51,449 nt of DNA from Actinomycetaceae bacterium (GTDB lineage Bacteria > Actinomycetota > Actinomycetes > Actinomycetales > Actinomycetaceae): contig JAUNVG010000006.1 of NCBI GenBank assembly GCA_030537735.1, positions 1 through 51,449 of the forward strand. The letters are read 5' to 3'. Positions within the stretch are counted from its first letter, which is position 1. Each line of letters opens with the position of its first letter. Positions 44,790 to 51,449 of the stretch are shown one piece after another. Both the position numbers and the translations under genes were made by a program. The notes below the pieces were generated by a model. The model was not told the DNA's origin. It was given only the letters and a program-made list of their open reading frames with translations, and ran no database searches.

Positions 44790-45578
44790 TTACTCGCCGG
44801 GGGCGACCAGCACGGTGGCGCCGGATTCTTCCAGCTCCCCCCGCTGAGCGGCGGTTACGGTGGCGTCGACGATAATGGTCTCGAAACTCGATAGGGGCGC
44901 AGTCTTCTGCCAGGCGTGGCGGGCGAACTTTGAGCTATCCAGCAGCAGCGTGCGCGAAGTTGCTTGGCTAATCATGGCTCGCTTCATGTCGATCACGTAG
45001 TCCATCGGGTTATAGGTCGCCCCCGCCCACACCGCGGCGTCGGACATCAGACACATGTCGGCGCGAATTTCCTTCACCTGCGACACCGCCAAGGTGCCGT
45101 AGAAGGCGTGCGCCCACCGCTGGTACCTGCCTCCAATGACGACGAGTTCGTGCTCCCCCCAGTCCCGGATAGTGTCGGCCACAGTGAGTGAGTTGGTGAT
45201 AATCGTCAGCGGGGTAATGGTTTTAAGCTGCGGCAGCAGTGGCAGCAAAGTAGAGGAATCGTCGATGATTATGGCGTCGCCGGGGTTGATTAACTTAGCT
45301 GCTGCGCCCGCTACTCGCGCCTTTTCTTCCGGGCTACGGGTGCGCCGAATCTGCGGAGGTAGTTCGGCGGTGGAAGATGCGCGCATACGAACCTTGCCTT
45401 TTATGCGCTCCATTATGCCGGTGTCTTCAAGGGCTTGTAGGTCGCGGTAGACCGTTACCGGAGACACCTCCAGTCGCTGCGCGATGTCTTCTATACGCAT
45501 CGCACCTTCTTCCATTACCGCGTCGATAATTCGGGTGCGCCGCTGGGTGGGGGTGGTTTTGTCGCCGGTGTCACTCAT
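44790..45578 (-). CDS. DeoR-family transcriptional repressor
   Basis: A 262-residue regulator. The N-terminal winged helix carries the DeoR signature RIEDIAQRLEVSPVTVYRDL followed by QALEDTGIMERIKGKVRM (about 32-68). The C-terminal DeoRC sensor has INPGDAIIIDDSSTLLPLLP, ITNSLTVADTIRDW, LVVIGGRYQRWAHAFYGTLA and LLLDSSKFARHAWQKTAPL. DeoRC domains bind phosphorylated sugars and release DNA. It is divergent from the FGGY kinase cassette and almost certainly controls it; two palindromes fill the shared intergenic region. I chose ATG 45578, which fits the family length; GTG 45596 is an alternative. The frame further upstream runs through operator DNA. Confidence 0.92.
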   Translation of the reverse strand: MSDTGDKTTPTQRRTRIIDAVMEEGAMRIEDIAQRLEVSPVTVYRDLQALEDTGIMERIKGKVRMRASSTAELPPQIRRTRSPEEKARVAGAAAKLINPGDAIIIDDSSTLLPLLPQLKTITPLTIITNSLTVADTIRDWGEHELVVIGGRYQRWAHAFYGTLAVSQVKEIRADMCLMSDAAVWAGATYNPMDYVIDMKRAMISQATSRTLLLDSSKFARHAWQKTAPLSSFETIIVDATVTAAQRGELEESGATVLVAPGE

Positions 45579-45607
45579 GCTTCCAGTATCGACGCTCACC
45601 CCCCTGT

Positions 45608-45632
45608 TGTAAACAGAGGCGCATCTTTTACA
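45608..45632. promoter_or_regulatory. Inverted repeat near the DeoR start
   Basis: TGTAAA (45608-45613) and TTTACA (45627-45632) are inverted copies 13 bp apart, each preceded by CTGT/followed by CAG-like flanks. The site lies 30-54 bp before the regulator start, suitable for autorepression. Confidence 0.45.
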
Positions 45633-45650
45633 CAGAACTAGAAAAATATA

Positions 45651-45665
45651 TTGCGAATTTTGCAA
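45651..45665. promoter_or_regulatory. Palindromic operator candidate upstream of the kinase cassette
   Basis: TTGCGAATTTTGCAA matches its reverse complement at 12 of 15 positions (TTGC arms and GCAA arms intact). It ends 5 bp before the -35 element of the kinase promoter. Confidence 0.5.
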
Positions 45666-45670
45666 AGTGC

Positions 45671-45699
45671 TTGATAATTAAGGGTTTGACTTCTAGAGT
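45671..45699 (+). promoter_or_regulatory. Promoter of the kinase-dehydrogenase-aldolase cassette
   Basis: TTGATA (45671-45676) and TAGAGT (45694-45699) are exactly 17 bp apart, close to the sigma-70-type consensus. The leader to the kinase ATG/GTG is about 100 nt. Confidence 0.6.
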
Positions 45700-45804
45700 G
45701 AAAGAGTCACCTGAAACGGGACAAGAACCCCACTTAACAACCCTGCCTGCCCGGCGGCGAGCGCGGGCGAAAAACAGGCAGCTGAAACTCAAAGAGGAGT
45801 AGAC

Positions 45805-47316
45805 GTGAGTGATATCGTAATCGGCATCGACGGCGGCACCACCGCGGTTAAGGCTGTAGCTTTCGACCTCGACGGCCAGATACAAGCTACCCACCACACT
45901 TCTGTCCCCGTGCAGTACGGCAATCGCGGGGAAGCCGAACAAGACATGAACCTTATTTGGGAAGCGGTGGCTGAGTGCCTGACCGAAGTGCGTAAGCAAC
46001 TGCCCGACTCCAATGTGGTTGGGATCGGGCTTACCGGTCAAGGCGACGGCGCCTGGCTGGTGGACGCCGAAGGTAAACCCACGCGCCCGGCCGCTAACTG
46101 GTTGGACGGACGCGCGAGCGATCGAGTCAACGCCTGGGAAGCCGACGGCCGCGGCCGAAAGGTACTCGACGTCACCGGCACCACTATTTTCGGAGGACTG
46201 TTCCCCGTCCTCATCGAAGAACTGAAGCAGACCCAGCCGCAGGCGGTGGAAAACGCCGCCACTCACCTGAACTGTAAAGACTGGATACGGTTCAAACTCA
46301 CCGGGGTGCGCGCCACCGACTACACCGAAGCCTCCCGCTCTTTCTTGGACGTGCGCGATGCCTCTGGATTCAGCCAGGAACTGGCGCGCGAACTGGGGTT
46401 GGAAGACACCCTGCGCCTGCTGCCCCCGATCCGCCACGCCGACGGCGAAGCCAGCCCCCTAAGTGAGGAAGCCGCCGCCCGCACCGGGATTCCCGCCGGC
46501 ACACCGGTAGGCGTGGGGATGATTGACGTAGCCGTCACCGGCATGGGGTTGGGCGCCATCGAAGACAACGCCACCTGGCTGATCTTAGGAACCACCGGGT
46601 TCGTCGGCACTTTGTTGCCTTCGGTAGCTGAACGAAAATCCGAACTGTCGATGGTGCTAGCCACCGGCAACGGCACCCAGGTGCTGGAGTTCATGGCTCC
46701 CATGACGGGCACCCCCAACCTCGACTGGATTCGCCGCACCCTGGGATTGGAAGACGAGGACTGGGCCAGTATCGAACGCAAGGCGCGGGAAGCGAAACCT
46801 GGATCGCGCGGGGTAATCTACCTGCCCTACGCTTCCCCCGGCGGGGAGCGCGCTCCCTTCCTGGACACCAATGCTTCGGCGTCCTGGCAGGGAATGTCCC
46901 TTACCTCGGCGCGCGAAGACATCTTGCGGTCGGTATACGAAGGGGTGGCTTTCTCCCTGGTTGAGTGCGTTAACGCGCTGCAGATTCAAGGTGACCTGGT
47001 AGTATCTGGCGGCGGTTTCCGCTCCGACTTACTGTGTGAGATCCTAGCTGACGCCACCGGCAAGCGGGTGATTCGCCAAGACGCTCCCGAAGCCGGCGCG
47101 CGCGGGGCGGCGGTACTCGCCCTGGTTTCTGCCGGACGCTTCCCCAGCATTAAAGAGGCCGCAAACGCCCTGGGGGCCAGCATGGAAACTTTCGAACCCA
47201 ATCCAGATAACCGCGAAGTCTACGACTTAACTCACCAGATCTTCTTACAGACCCGCCAGGCCATACAGCCGGTTTGGAAGCAGATGCGCGAACTGCGCAA
47301 AGCGGTAACTGAGTAG
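45805..47316 (+). CDS. FGGY-family carbohydrate kinase (YoaC/EryA-like)
   Basis: A 503-residue sugar or polyol kinase. The N-terminal phosphate loop is IGIDGGTTAVKAVAFDLDGQ; the block GIGLTGQGDGAWLVDAEGKP resembles erythritol kinase and B. subtilis YoaC more than xylulokinase (where the text is usually G-L-S-x-Q-M-H-G). The hinge and ATP site are GMIDVAVTGMGLGAIEDNAT-WLILGTTGF and LVVSGGGFRSDLLCEILADA. It would phosphorylate a polyol, ketose or sugar acid; the substrate is not determined. GTG 45805 has GAGGAG about 7 nt upstream. It heads a three-gene unit with a 2-hydroxyacid dehydrogenase (34 nt on) and a class II aldolase, under the divergent DeoR repressor. Confidence 0.9.
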   Translation: MSDIVIGIDGGTTAVKAVAFDLDGQIQATHHTSVPVQYGNRGEAEQDMNLIWEAVAECLTEVRKQLPDSNVVGIGLTGQGDGAWLVDAEGKPTRPAANWLDGRASDRVNAWEADGRGRKVLDVTGTTIFGGLFPVLIEELKQTQPQAVENAATHLNCKDWIRFKLTGVRATDYTEASRSFLDVRDASGFSQELARELGLEDTLRLLPPIRHADGEASPLSEEAAARTGIPAGTPVGVGMIDVAVTGMGLGAIEDNATWLILGTTGFVGTLLPSVAERKSELSMVLATGNGTQVLEFMAPMTGTPNLDWIRRTLGLEDEDWASIERKAREAKPGSRGVIYLPYASPGGERAPFLDTNASASWQGMSLTSAREDILRSVYEGVAFSLVECVNALQIQGDLVVSGGGFRSDLLCEILADATGKRVIRQDAPEAGARGAAVLALVSAGRFPSIKEAANALGASMETFEPNPDNREVYDLTHQIFLQTRQAIQPVWKQMRELRKAVTE

Positions 47317-47350
47317 AGAATTTTCGGCATTTTAGAGAAGGAAAAATCTT

Positions 47351-48385
47351 ATGCGTGTACTACTAGCTAGCGACGGGTTCGTCACTGAGGAGGTAATGGA
47401 TCAGGCGTTGCGCAAGGAAGTGCCAGATGCGAAGACCACTTCGATTGCTTCTACCTGGCCAGTGCCCCCGTTCCACGATGTGGCGGAAGTTAAGGAAGCT
47501 TTGGGAGATGAAGATGAGTTAATCGCAGCTCTCAAAGGGTGCGAAATAGCGTTTTCTCATACTTTCCCTTTCACGGAAAAAGTGATTGCCGCCTGCCCGG
47601 AGTTGAAGCTGATCACGATTTGTCGCGGCGGCCCGGTTAACGTCAATATCGAGGCCGCCACTGACCACGGCGTGTTGGTTTCCTACACTCCCGGGCGCAA
47701 CGCCACCGCCACCGCCGAACACACGGTCGGCATGATTTTAGCTGCCGCGCGTCAGATCGCCCAGCGCCACGACGAGGTAGTTAGTGGCCAATGGCGTTCG
47801 GACTACTACATTTTCGACAACGTCGGCCCCGAGGTTGGCTCCTCCACCGTGGGGGTAGTGGGCTACGGCGCGGTGGGCGCTAAAGTAGCGAATATTATGG
47901 CTTCGTTCGGCGGCAAAGTCCTGGTGTACGACCCGTGGGCGAAGAACCGCGAGGGGGCAAGCAATATCGAGTTCGTGGAAACTTTGGACGAGTTTTTGGC
48001 TGGGTCTGACATCGTCACCCTCCACGCGCGTGTCACGGCCGAGAACCAGCACATGATTAACGCCGAAACGATCGCGAAAATGCCTGCCGGTTCCATCATT
48101 ATTAACTGCGCGCGCGGAGCGTTAGTGGACTACGACGCGGTGTGTGACGCGATTGATTCCGGGCACCTGTTCGCCGCTGCTTTCGACTGTTTGCCGCAAG
48201 AGCCGCTCCCAGCCGACCACCGCCTGATGAAGACCCCGCGAGTGACGTTCACTCCGCACCTGGCGGGCGCTTCGAAGGAGGCGTCACGTCTAGCGGCGCG
48301 CATTGGCGCAGCTGATATCGCCGCTTTTATGAGAGGTGAACGCCCTCGGCATTTAGCTAACCCTGAAGTTTTAGACCGTAAGTGA
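47351..48385 (+). CDS. D-2-hydroxyacid dehydrogenase, NAD-binding (YoaD/PdxB/SerA-like)
   Basis: A 344-residue enzyme of the D-isomer 2-hydroxyacid dehydrogenase family, which interconverts 2-hydroxy and 2-keto acids with NAD(P). The dinucleotide loop is VGVVGYGAVGAKVANIM (about 166-182). The catalytic triad is complete: Arg in INCARGALVDYDAV (about 253), Glu in DCLPQEPLPADHRLM (about 283) and His in VTFTPHLAGASKEASR (about 303). There is no C-terminal ACT domain, so it is not a classical SerA. B. subtilis pairs a similar kinase and dehydrogenase as yoaC-yoaD. A phosphorylated aldonate such as erythronate-4-phosphate-like compound is a plausible substrate, by inference from the kinase next to it. 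Confidence 0.9.
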   Translation: MRVLLASDGFVTEEVMDQALRKEVPDAKTTSIASTWPVPPFHDVAEVKEALGDEDELIAALKGCEIAFSHTFPFTEKVIAACPELKLITICRGGPVNVNIEAATDHGVLVSYTPGRNATATAEHTVGMILAAARQIAQRHDEVVSGQWRSDYYIFDNVGPEVGSSTVGVVGYGAVGAKVANIMASFGGKVLVYDPWAKNREGASNIEFVETLDEFLAGSDIVTLHARVTAENQHMINAETIAKMPAGSIIINCARGALVDYDAVCDAIDSGHLFAAAFDCLPQEPLPADHRLMKTPRVTFTPHLAGASKEASRLAARIGAADIAAFMRGERPRHLANPEVLDRK

Positions 48386-48410
48386 CTGGTAGTTGTTGAA
48401 GGAGAAAATC

Positions 48411-49061
48411 ATGTTAATGGAAAAACAGCGTCAGGAGATTGTTGACACTTGCCTCTTCATGCAGCGTGAGGGGTTGATTGTGGGGACTGCTGGGAATGTT
48501 TCGATTCGGGAGGGGAACCTGGTGGCGATTTCTCCCTCCGGCGTCGCCTACGAGACGATGACGGCGCAGGACATTGTTATTTACGACATGGATGGAAACC
48601 ACGTGGAAGGGACGTTGAAGCCGTCCTCGGAACTTCCCTTGCACTTGAGTGTTTACCACGCTACCGACGCCAAGGCGATTACCCATAACCATGCGCCTGC
48701 CTCCACCGCGCTGGGATTGGTGGTGGATGAGATCCCGACCTCGCACTACTACTCGGCGATGTTCGGAGGCACCATCCGGGTGGCTCCCTACGCGGGGTTC
48801 GGTTCCGATGACCTGGCGAAGTTCGTAACTGAGGCCTTGAAAGACCGTACCGGGGCGTTGATGAAGAATCACGGTGCCATCACCATTGGGCCGACCGCGA
48901 CGAAAGCGGTAAATATGCTGCCGATCTTGGAATACGTTTGTGAGATTCACTTGCGTGCCATGGCGACCGGCGCCCCGATTGCCCTGCTTTCGGACGAGCA
49001 GATGGAAAACGCCAAGGCAGGAATGGCGAACTACGGTAAGCAGCCGGGGCGAGAGGACTAG
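48411..49061 (+). CDS. Class II aldolase (L-fuculose-phosphate aldolase family)
   Basis: A 216-residue zinc aldolase of the FucA/AraD fold, which reversibly cleaves ketose-1-phosphates to DHAP and an aldehyde (or epimerises pentulose phosphates). The conserved sets are present: phosphate-binding GTAGNVSIREGNLVAISPSG, the catalytic Glu in PSSELPLHLSVYHA (Glu73), metal ligands His in THNHAPASTA (about 92 and 94) and His in GALMKNHGAITIGPTATKA (about 155). Length equals FucA (215). ATG 48411 has AAGGAG 6 nt upstream; frame starts at 48393 and 48396 precede the ribosome site. It ends the cassette. With the kinase it could form a phosphorylate-then-cleave route giving DHAP. Confidence 0.93.
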   Translation: MLMEKQRQEIVDTCLFMQREGLIVGTAGNVSIREGNLVAISPSGVAYETMTAQDIVIYDMDGNHVEGTLKPSSELPLHLSVYHATDAKAITHNHAPASTALGLVVDEIPTSHYYSAMFGGTIRVAPYAGFGSDDLAKFVTEALKDRTGALMKNHGAITIGPTATKAVNMLPILEYVCEIHLRAMATGAPIALLSDEQMENAKAGMANYGKQPGRED

Positions 49062-49095
49062 GCGCCAGGCGGCGTAACCTCATGGTTGCTAGTAG

Positions 49096-49144
49096 CGCGT
49101 CAGCCCGAAGGAACCAGGAACTCACTGGCCTTCGGGCTGACGCG
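49096..49144. terminator. Bidirectional terminator between aldolase and xylulokinase genes
   Basis: A perfect 16-bp stem (49096-49111 with 49129-49144), with a small CCA/TGG helix inside the loop, followed on the plus strand by GTTTCATTTCT. It lies between convergent operons. Confidence 0.9.
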
Positions 49145-49169
49145 GTTTCATTTCTGCAGCGGCGGCGGA

Positions 49170-50693
49170 CTACAGGTCACCCAGCTGCTTCGACACCTGC
49201 TGAATATCGGTGAAGACTTCCTGCAACGCGGGGTAGAGCTTGCGATGCACCGGCATCCACGCCTGGTAGCGAGCGCGGTTATCCGGGTTCGCGCTGGTGC
49301 GCGCCCCCAGGTGAGCCATCGCCGCGGCAGCTTCCCCCACCGACGGGTAGCGCCCCACCGCCACCATTGCCAGCACCGCCGCCCCCTGGGCGGAAACCTC
49401 ATCAATAGTGGACTGCACAATATCAACGCCGGTGACGTCACACAGGATCTGACGCCACAGGGGCGAACGGGAACCTCCACCCACCGCGCGTAGCTCCCGG
49501 ATCTCAGTGTTAGCTCCCTGCGCCATTCCTTCTAGGTTCAACGCCAACTCCATCGCCATGCCTTCCAGTAAGGAACGATAGGCGTGCGCCTTGGTGTGGG
49601 AAGAACCGTAACCCACTACCGCTCCGCGGGCGAACGGATCCCAGTGCGGGGACTGCACCGCATTCCAATACGGCAGGGTGAGCAGGCCCTCACTGCCGGC
49701 CGGGACTTTACTGGCGGCCTCCTCTAACGCGGGGTCGGGGGCGCCGTCTAACTGCGGGTCACCGAAATGTTTACGGAACCAGTTCCCCAACACGGAACCG
49801 GAGTTTTGCACTGACTCCAGCACGTACCATCCGGGAATACCGGCAACCAGGGTGCGGTACTGGCGTCCGAAACGGTATTCGTCAGCGTGGATACCAGAGA
49901 CGATGGAGGTGCCGACGTTAAGGTAGGCCACGCCCTCTTCGGTGGCGGCAGTACCCAACCCCGCGGCCTGCCCATCGCCCAGCCCGGAGACCACGTCGAT
50001 CTGAGCGATCCCCCACTGCTGGGCAAGCTCTGCTTTCAACGGGGAAATGACTTCCCCGGGTTTAGCTAAATGCGGTAGCTGTTCGCGCCTGACGCCGGCG
50101 ATTTCCAATAGTTCATCGGACCAGGTTTGGGCGGCGATGTCGAACAGGTTCAAGGTGTCGGCGCTGCCGGTCGAAGACACCCACTGCCCGGTGAGCTCGT
50201 GCGTTAAGTAGGCGTGCACATCCACCACGTACCTGGCGTTTTTTAAGGTATCTGGCTCGTGTTCTTTCAGCCACGCCAGCTTGTAAATGGCGGGCGTAGT
50301 ATCGGCGGGCTTGCCCGACAGGCGATGGATCTCGTCGCTGCCGTAACGCAGTATCTGCTCCCCGGCGCGCGAGTCCAACCACAAGATCGCCGGACGCAGG
50401 GCGCGCCCGTCCTCGTCCACGCAAGCGAAGGTCTCACGCTGGTGCGAAATCGAAAGCGCTTGGACGCGGCCGCGTTCATCGTCAGTTAACTGGCTAAGGG
50501 CGTCGCCGATAGCGACGCGCGTGGACTCCCACCACTGCACGGGGTCGTGTTCGTAGTGGTGCATCCGCGGGGTAAGTAGGTCAATCGGGGCGCGCCCGGT
50601 AGAAAGGGTCTGACCCGCGTCGTTAACAATAATCGCTTTGGTAGCGGAAGTGGAAGAATCCACTCCAATCACCAGGGGAGAAGAATTCACCAT
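49170..50693 (-). CDS. Xylulokinase-like FGGY kinase
   Basis: A 507-residue FGGY kinase. The phosphate loop IGVDSSTSATKAIIVNDAGQ, the block EHDPVQWWESTRVAIGDALS and LSISHQRETFACVDEDGRAL lead to ILWLDSRAGEQI. The hinge VVSGLGDGQAAGLGTAATEE and the C-terminal RELRAVGGGSRSPLWRQILC are typical of the xylulokinase branch, which makes D-xylulose-5-phosphate. The S-H-Q-R-E-T wording is closer to glycerol/ribulokinase-type sequences than to E. coli XylB, so another ketose is possible. ATG 50693 lies 108 nt after the truncated SDR gene on the same strand, and the two may form a polyol dehydrogenase-kinase pair. The gene converges on the aldolase gene. Confidence 0.88.
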   Translation of the reverse strand: MVNSSPLVIGVDSSTSATKAIIVNDAGQTLSTGRAPIDLLTPRMHHYEHDPVQWWESTRVAIGDALSQLTDDERGRVQALSISHQRETFACVDEDGRALRPAILWLDSRAGEQILRYGSDEIHRLSGKPADTTPAIYKLAWLKEHEPDTLKNARYVVDVHAYLTHELTGQWVSSTGSADTLNLFDIAAQTWSDELLEIAGVRREQLPHLAKPGEVISPLKAELAQQWGIAQIDVVSGLGDGQAAGLGTAATEEGVAYLNVGTSIVSGIHADEYRFGRQYRTLVAGIPGWYVLESVQNSGSVLGNWFRKHFGDPQLDGAPDPALEEAASKVPAGSEGLLTLPYWNAVQSPHWDPFARGAVVGYGSSHTKAHAYRSLLEGMAMELALNLEGMAQGANTEIRELRAVGGGSRSPLWRQILCDVTGVDIVQSTIDEVSAQGAAVLAMVAVGRYPSVGEAAAAMAHLGARTSANPDNRARYQAWMPVHRKLYPALQEVFTDIQQVSKQLGDL

Positions 50694-50801
50694 CGAAAAC
50701 CAACTTTCTTACTTAGTTCACCGCCTGCACCCATGCCAGGAAGTGAGGATCTTTTCTTTTACCGCCGCGCCGCCTCAACCGTGAGAACCGGCGCTAACGC
50801 C

Positions 50802-51449
50802 TTACGAAACCGGGGTGACGCCACCGTCCAGCCGCAAGCTGGTGCCGGTAATGTAACCGGCTCGCTCAGAAGCCAAGAACGCCACTGCCGCTCCCATTTC
50901 CGCCGGGTCACCAAGGCGACGCACCGGAATGGTGTTTTCGTACTGGGCACGCACCTGCTGGGAGCTAACCCCTTCACGCTGTGCCTGGTCGGCGTCCAAC
51001 TGGTCGATGCGCGGGGTGGCGATGCGCCCGGGGTGAACCATATTCACAGTTACCCCCTGGGGTGCGACCTCCCCGGCCAAGGCCTTCAAGTACCCCGCCA
51101 AGGCTTGGCGCCCCATGGTGGAGAGCACCAGCTGCTGGCTGGGAGTGATTACCGCGGTCGAACCAATCGCAATCACTCGCCCCCAGCCGCGCTCACGCAT
51201 ACCTGGCAGCGTGGCTGAGAGCATCTGCAGGTGAGGGGAAACCAGGCGCGCTACTGCTGCCTGTGCGTCCTCGCCCGTGACTTCACTGGGTTGGCCAGGC
51301 TTCGGGCCGGGGCCGTTTAACACTAAAATGTCGATCGGCCCCAGGTGGCTTTGGCAGTGCGCTAAGGCGGCCCGCACCGAGTCGGGGTCCTCCACGTCCA
51401 TGGCGGCGGCGGTCGCCTCCGGGTCCCCGGCCGGCAGCTGGGTGTGCCA
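50802..51449 (-). CDS. SDR-family oxidoreductase with atypical active site, truncated by the right edge
   Basis: The C-terminal 215 or so residues of a short-chain dehydrogenase; the frame is open to the window edge (reading HTQLPAGDPEATAAMDVEDP upstream of 51401) and the N-terminal nucleotide loop lies outside. The NAG strand is VLNGPGPKPG (N present). The catalytic Ser-containing strand is RVIAIGSTAVITPSQQ, but the expected Y-x-x-x-K is replaced by S-T-M-G-R in LVLSTMGRQALAGYLKALAG. The C-terminal AFLASERAGYITGTSLRLDG is standard. An S-x-x-x-R form occurs in a divergent subgroup of FabG-like SDRs, so it may still act on a different substrate or be non-catalytic. It lies upstream of the xylulokinase-like gene on the same strand. 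Confidence 0.85.
   Translation of the reverse strand, partial: WHTQLPAGDPEATAAAMDVEDPDSVRAALAHCQSHLGPIDILVLNGPGPKPGQPSEVTGEDAQAAVARLVSPHLQMLSATLPGMRERGWGRVIAIGSTAVITPSQQLVLSTMGRQALAGYLKALAGEVAPQGVTVNMVHPGRIATPRIDQLDADQAQREGVSSQQVRAQYENTIPVRRLGDPAEMGAAVAFLASERAGYITGTSLRLDGGVTPVS

Noticed and set aside
45628..46437. A 269-codon minus-strand frame across the FGGY kinase start
   Set aside because: It covers the operator and promoter and is antisense to conserved kinase motifs.

Overview
The window reads as a chromosome segment of a moderately high-GC actinobacterium, most likely of the Actinomycetaceae type. The signs are the galU / MoeA-like / rimJ / SepX-GlpR cluster next to a 5-formyl-THF cyclo-ligase, SAF protein and mscL; a monomeric isocitrate dehydrogenase; a DtxR/IdeR-type repressor; an actinobacterial serC; a Csp-DUF3027 pair; many GTG/TTG starts; and perfect-stem terminators with poor U tracts. 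I see no transposase, integrase, phage gene or CRISPR array. Species cannot be fixed by reading alone.

Layout. 1-1192 is a broken CAP/Ig-like surface-protein gene cut by the left edge. 1489-1944 is a rhodanese lipoprotein. 2122-7476 is a complete peptide ABC importer (fused ATPase, two permeases, binding protein; minus strand). 7730-11790 holds the division/envelope cluster sepX/glpR, rimJ-like, moeA-like glp and galU (minus), followed by fthC, a SAF-domain protein and mscL (plus). 13823-18591 (minus) is a very large helicase-like protein whose nucleotide-binding motifs look degenerate, plus a small downstream partner. 18800-21028 is icd, then tRNA-Arg(CCU), a tandem universal stress protein, an NlpC/P60 hydrolase behind a c-di-AMP riboswitch, dtxR and divergent serC. 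25445-29737 (minus) carries an MFS exporter, a purine permease, DUF3027 and a cold-shock protein.

29929-34498 (plus) is an envelope-stress-like unit: a membrane-anchored low-complexity helical protein, a TPM-domain protein with long coiled coil and Gly-rich tail, and PspA/IM30. It is followed by a NYN-domain protein and murE, then convergent argA-like and SorC genes.

37349-51449 is a polyol/carbohydrate island: SorC regulator, glpK, glpABC; then a DeoR regulator divergent from an FGGY kinase, a D-2-hydroxyacid dehydrogenase and a class II aldolase; then a convergent xylulokinase-like gene and a truncated SDR. Glycerol would be phosphorylated by GlpK and oxidised by GlpABC to DHAP; the kinase/dehydrogenase/aldolase cassette probably feeds another polyol or sugar acid into the same triose pool. 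The best leads for something undescribed are this cassette with its two palindromes, the structured 40.2-40.36 kb leader, the degenerate helicase with its small partner, and the TPM-PspA unit.
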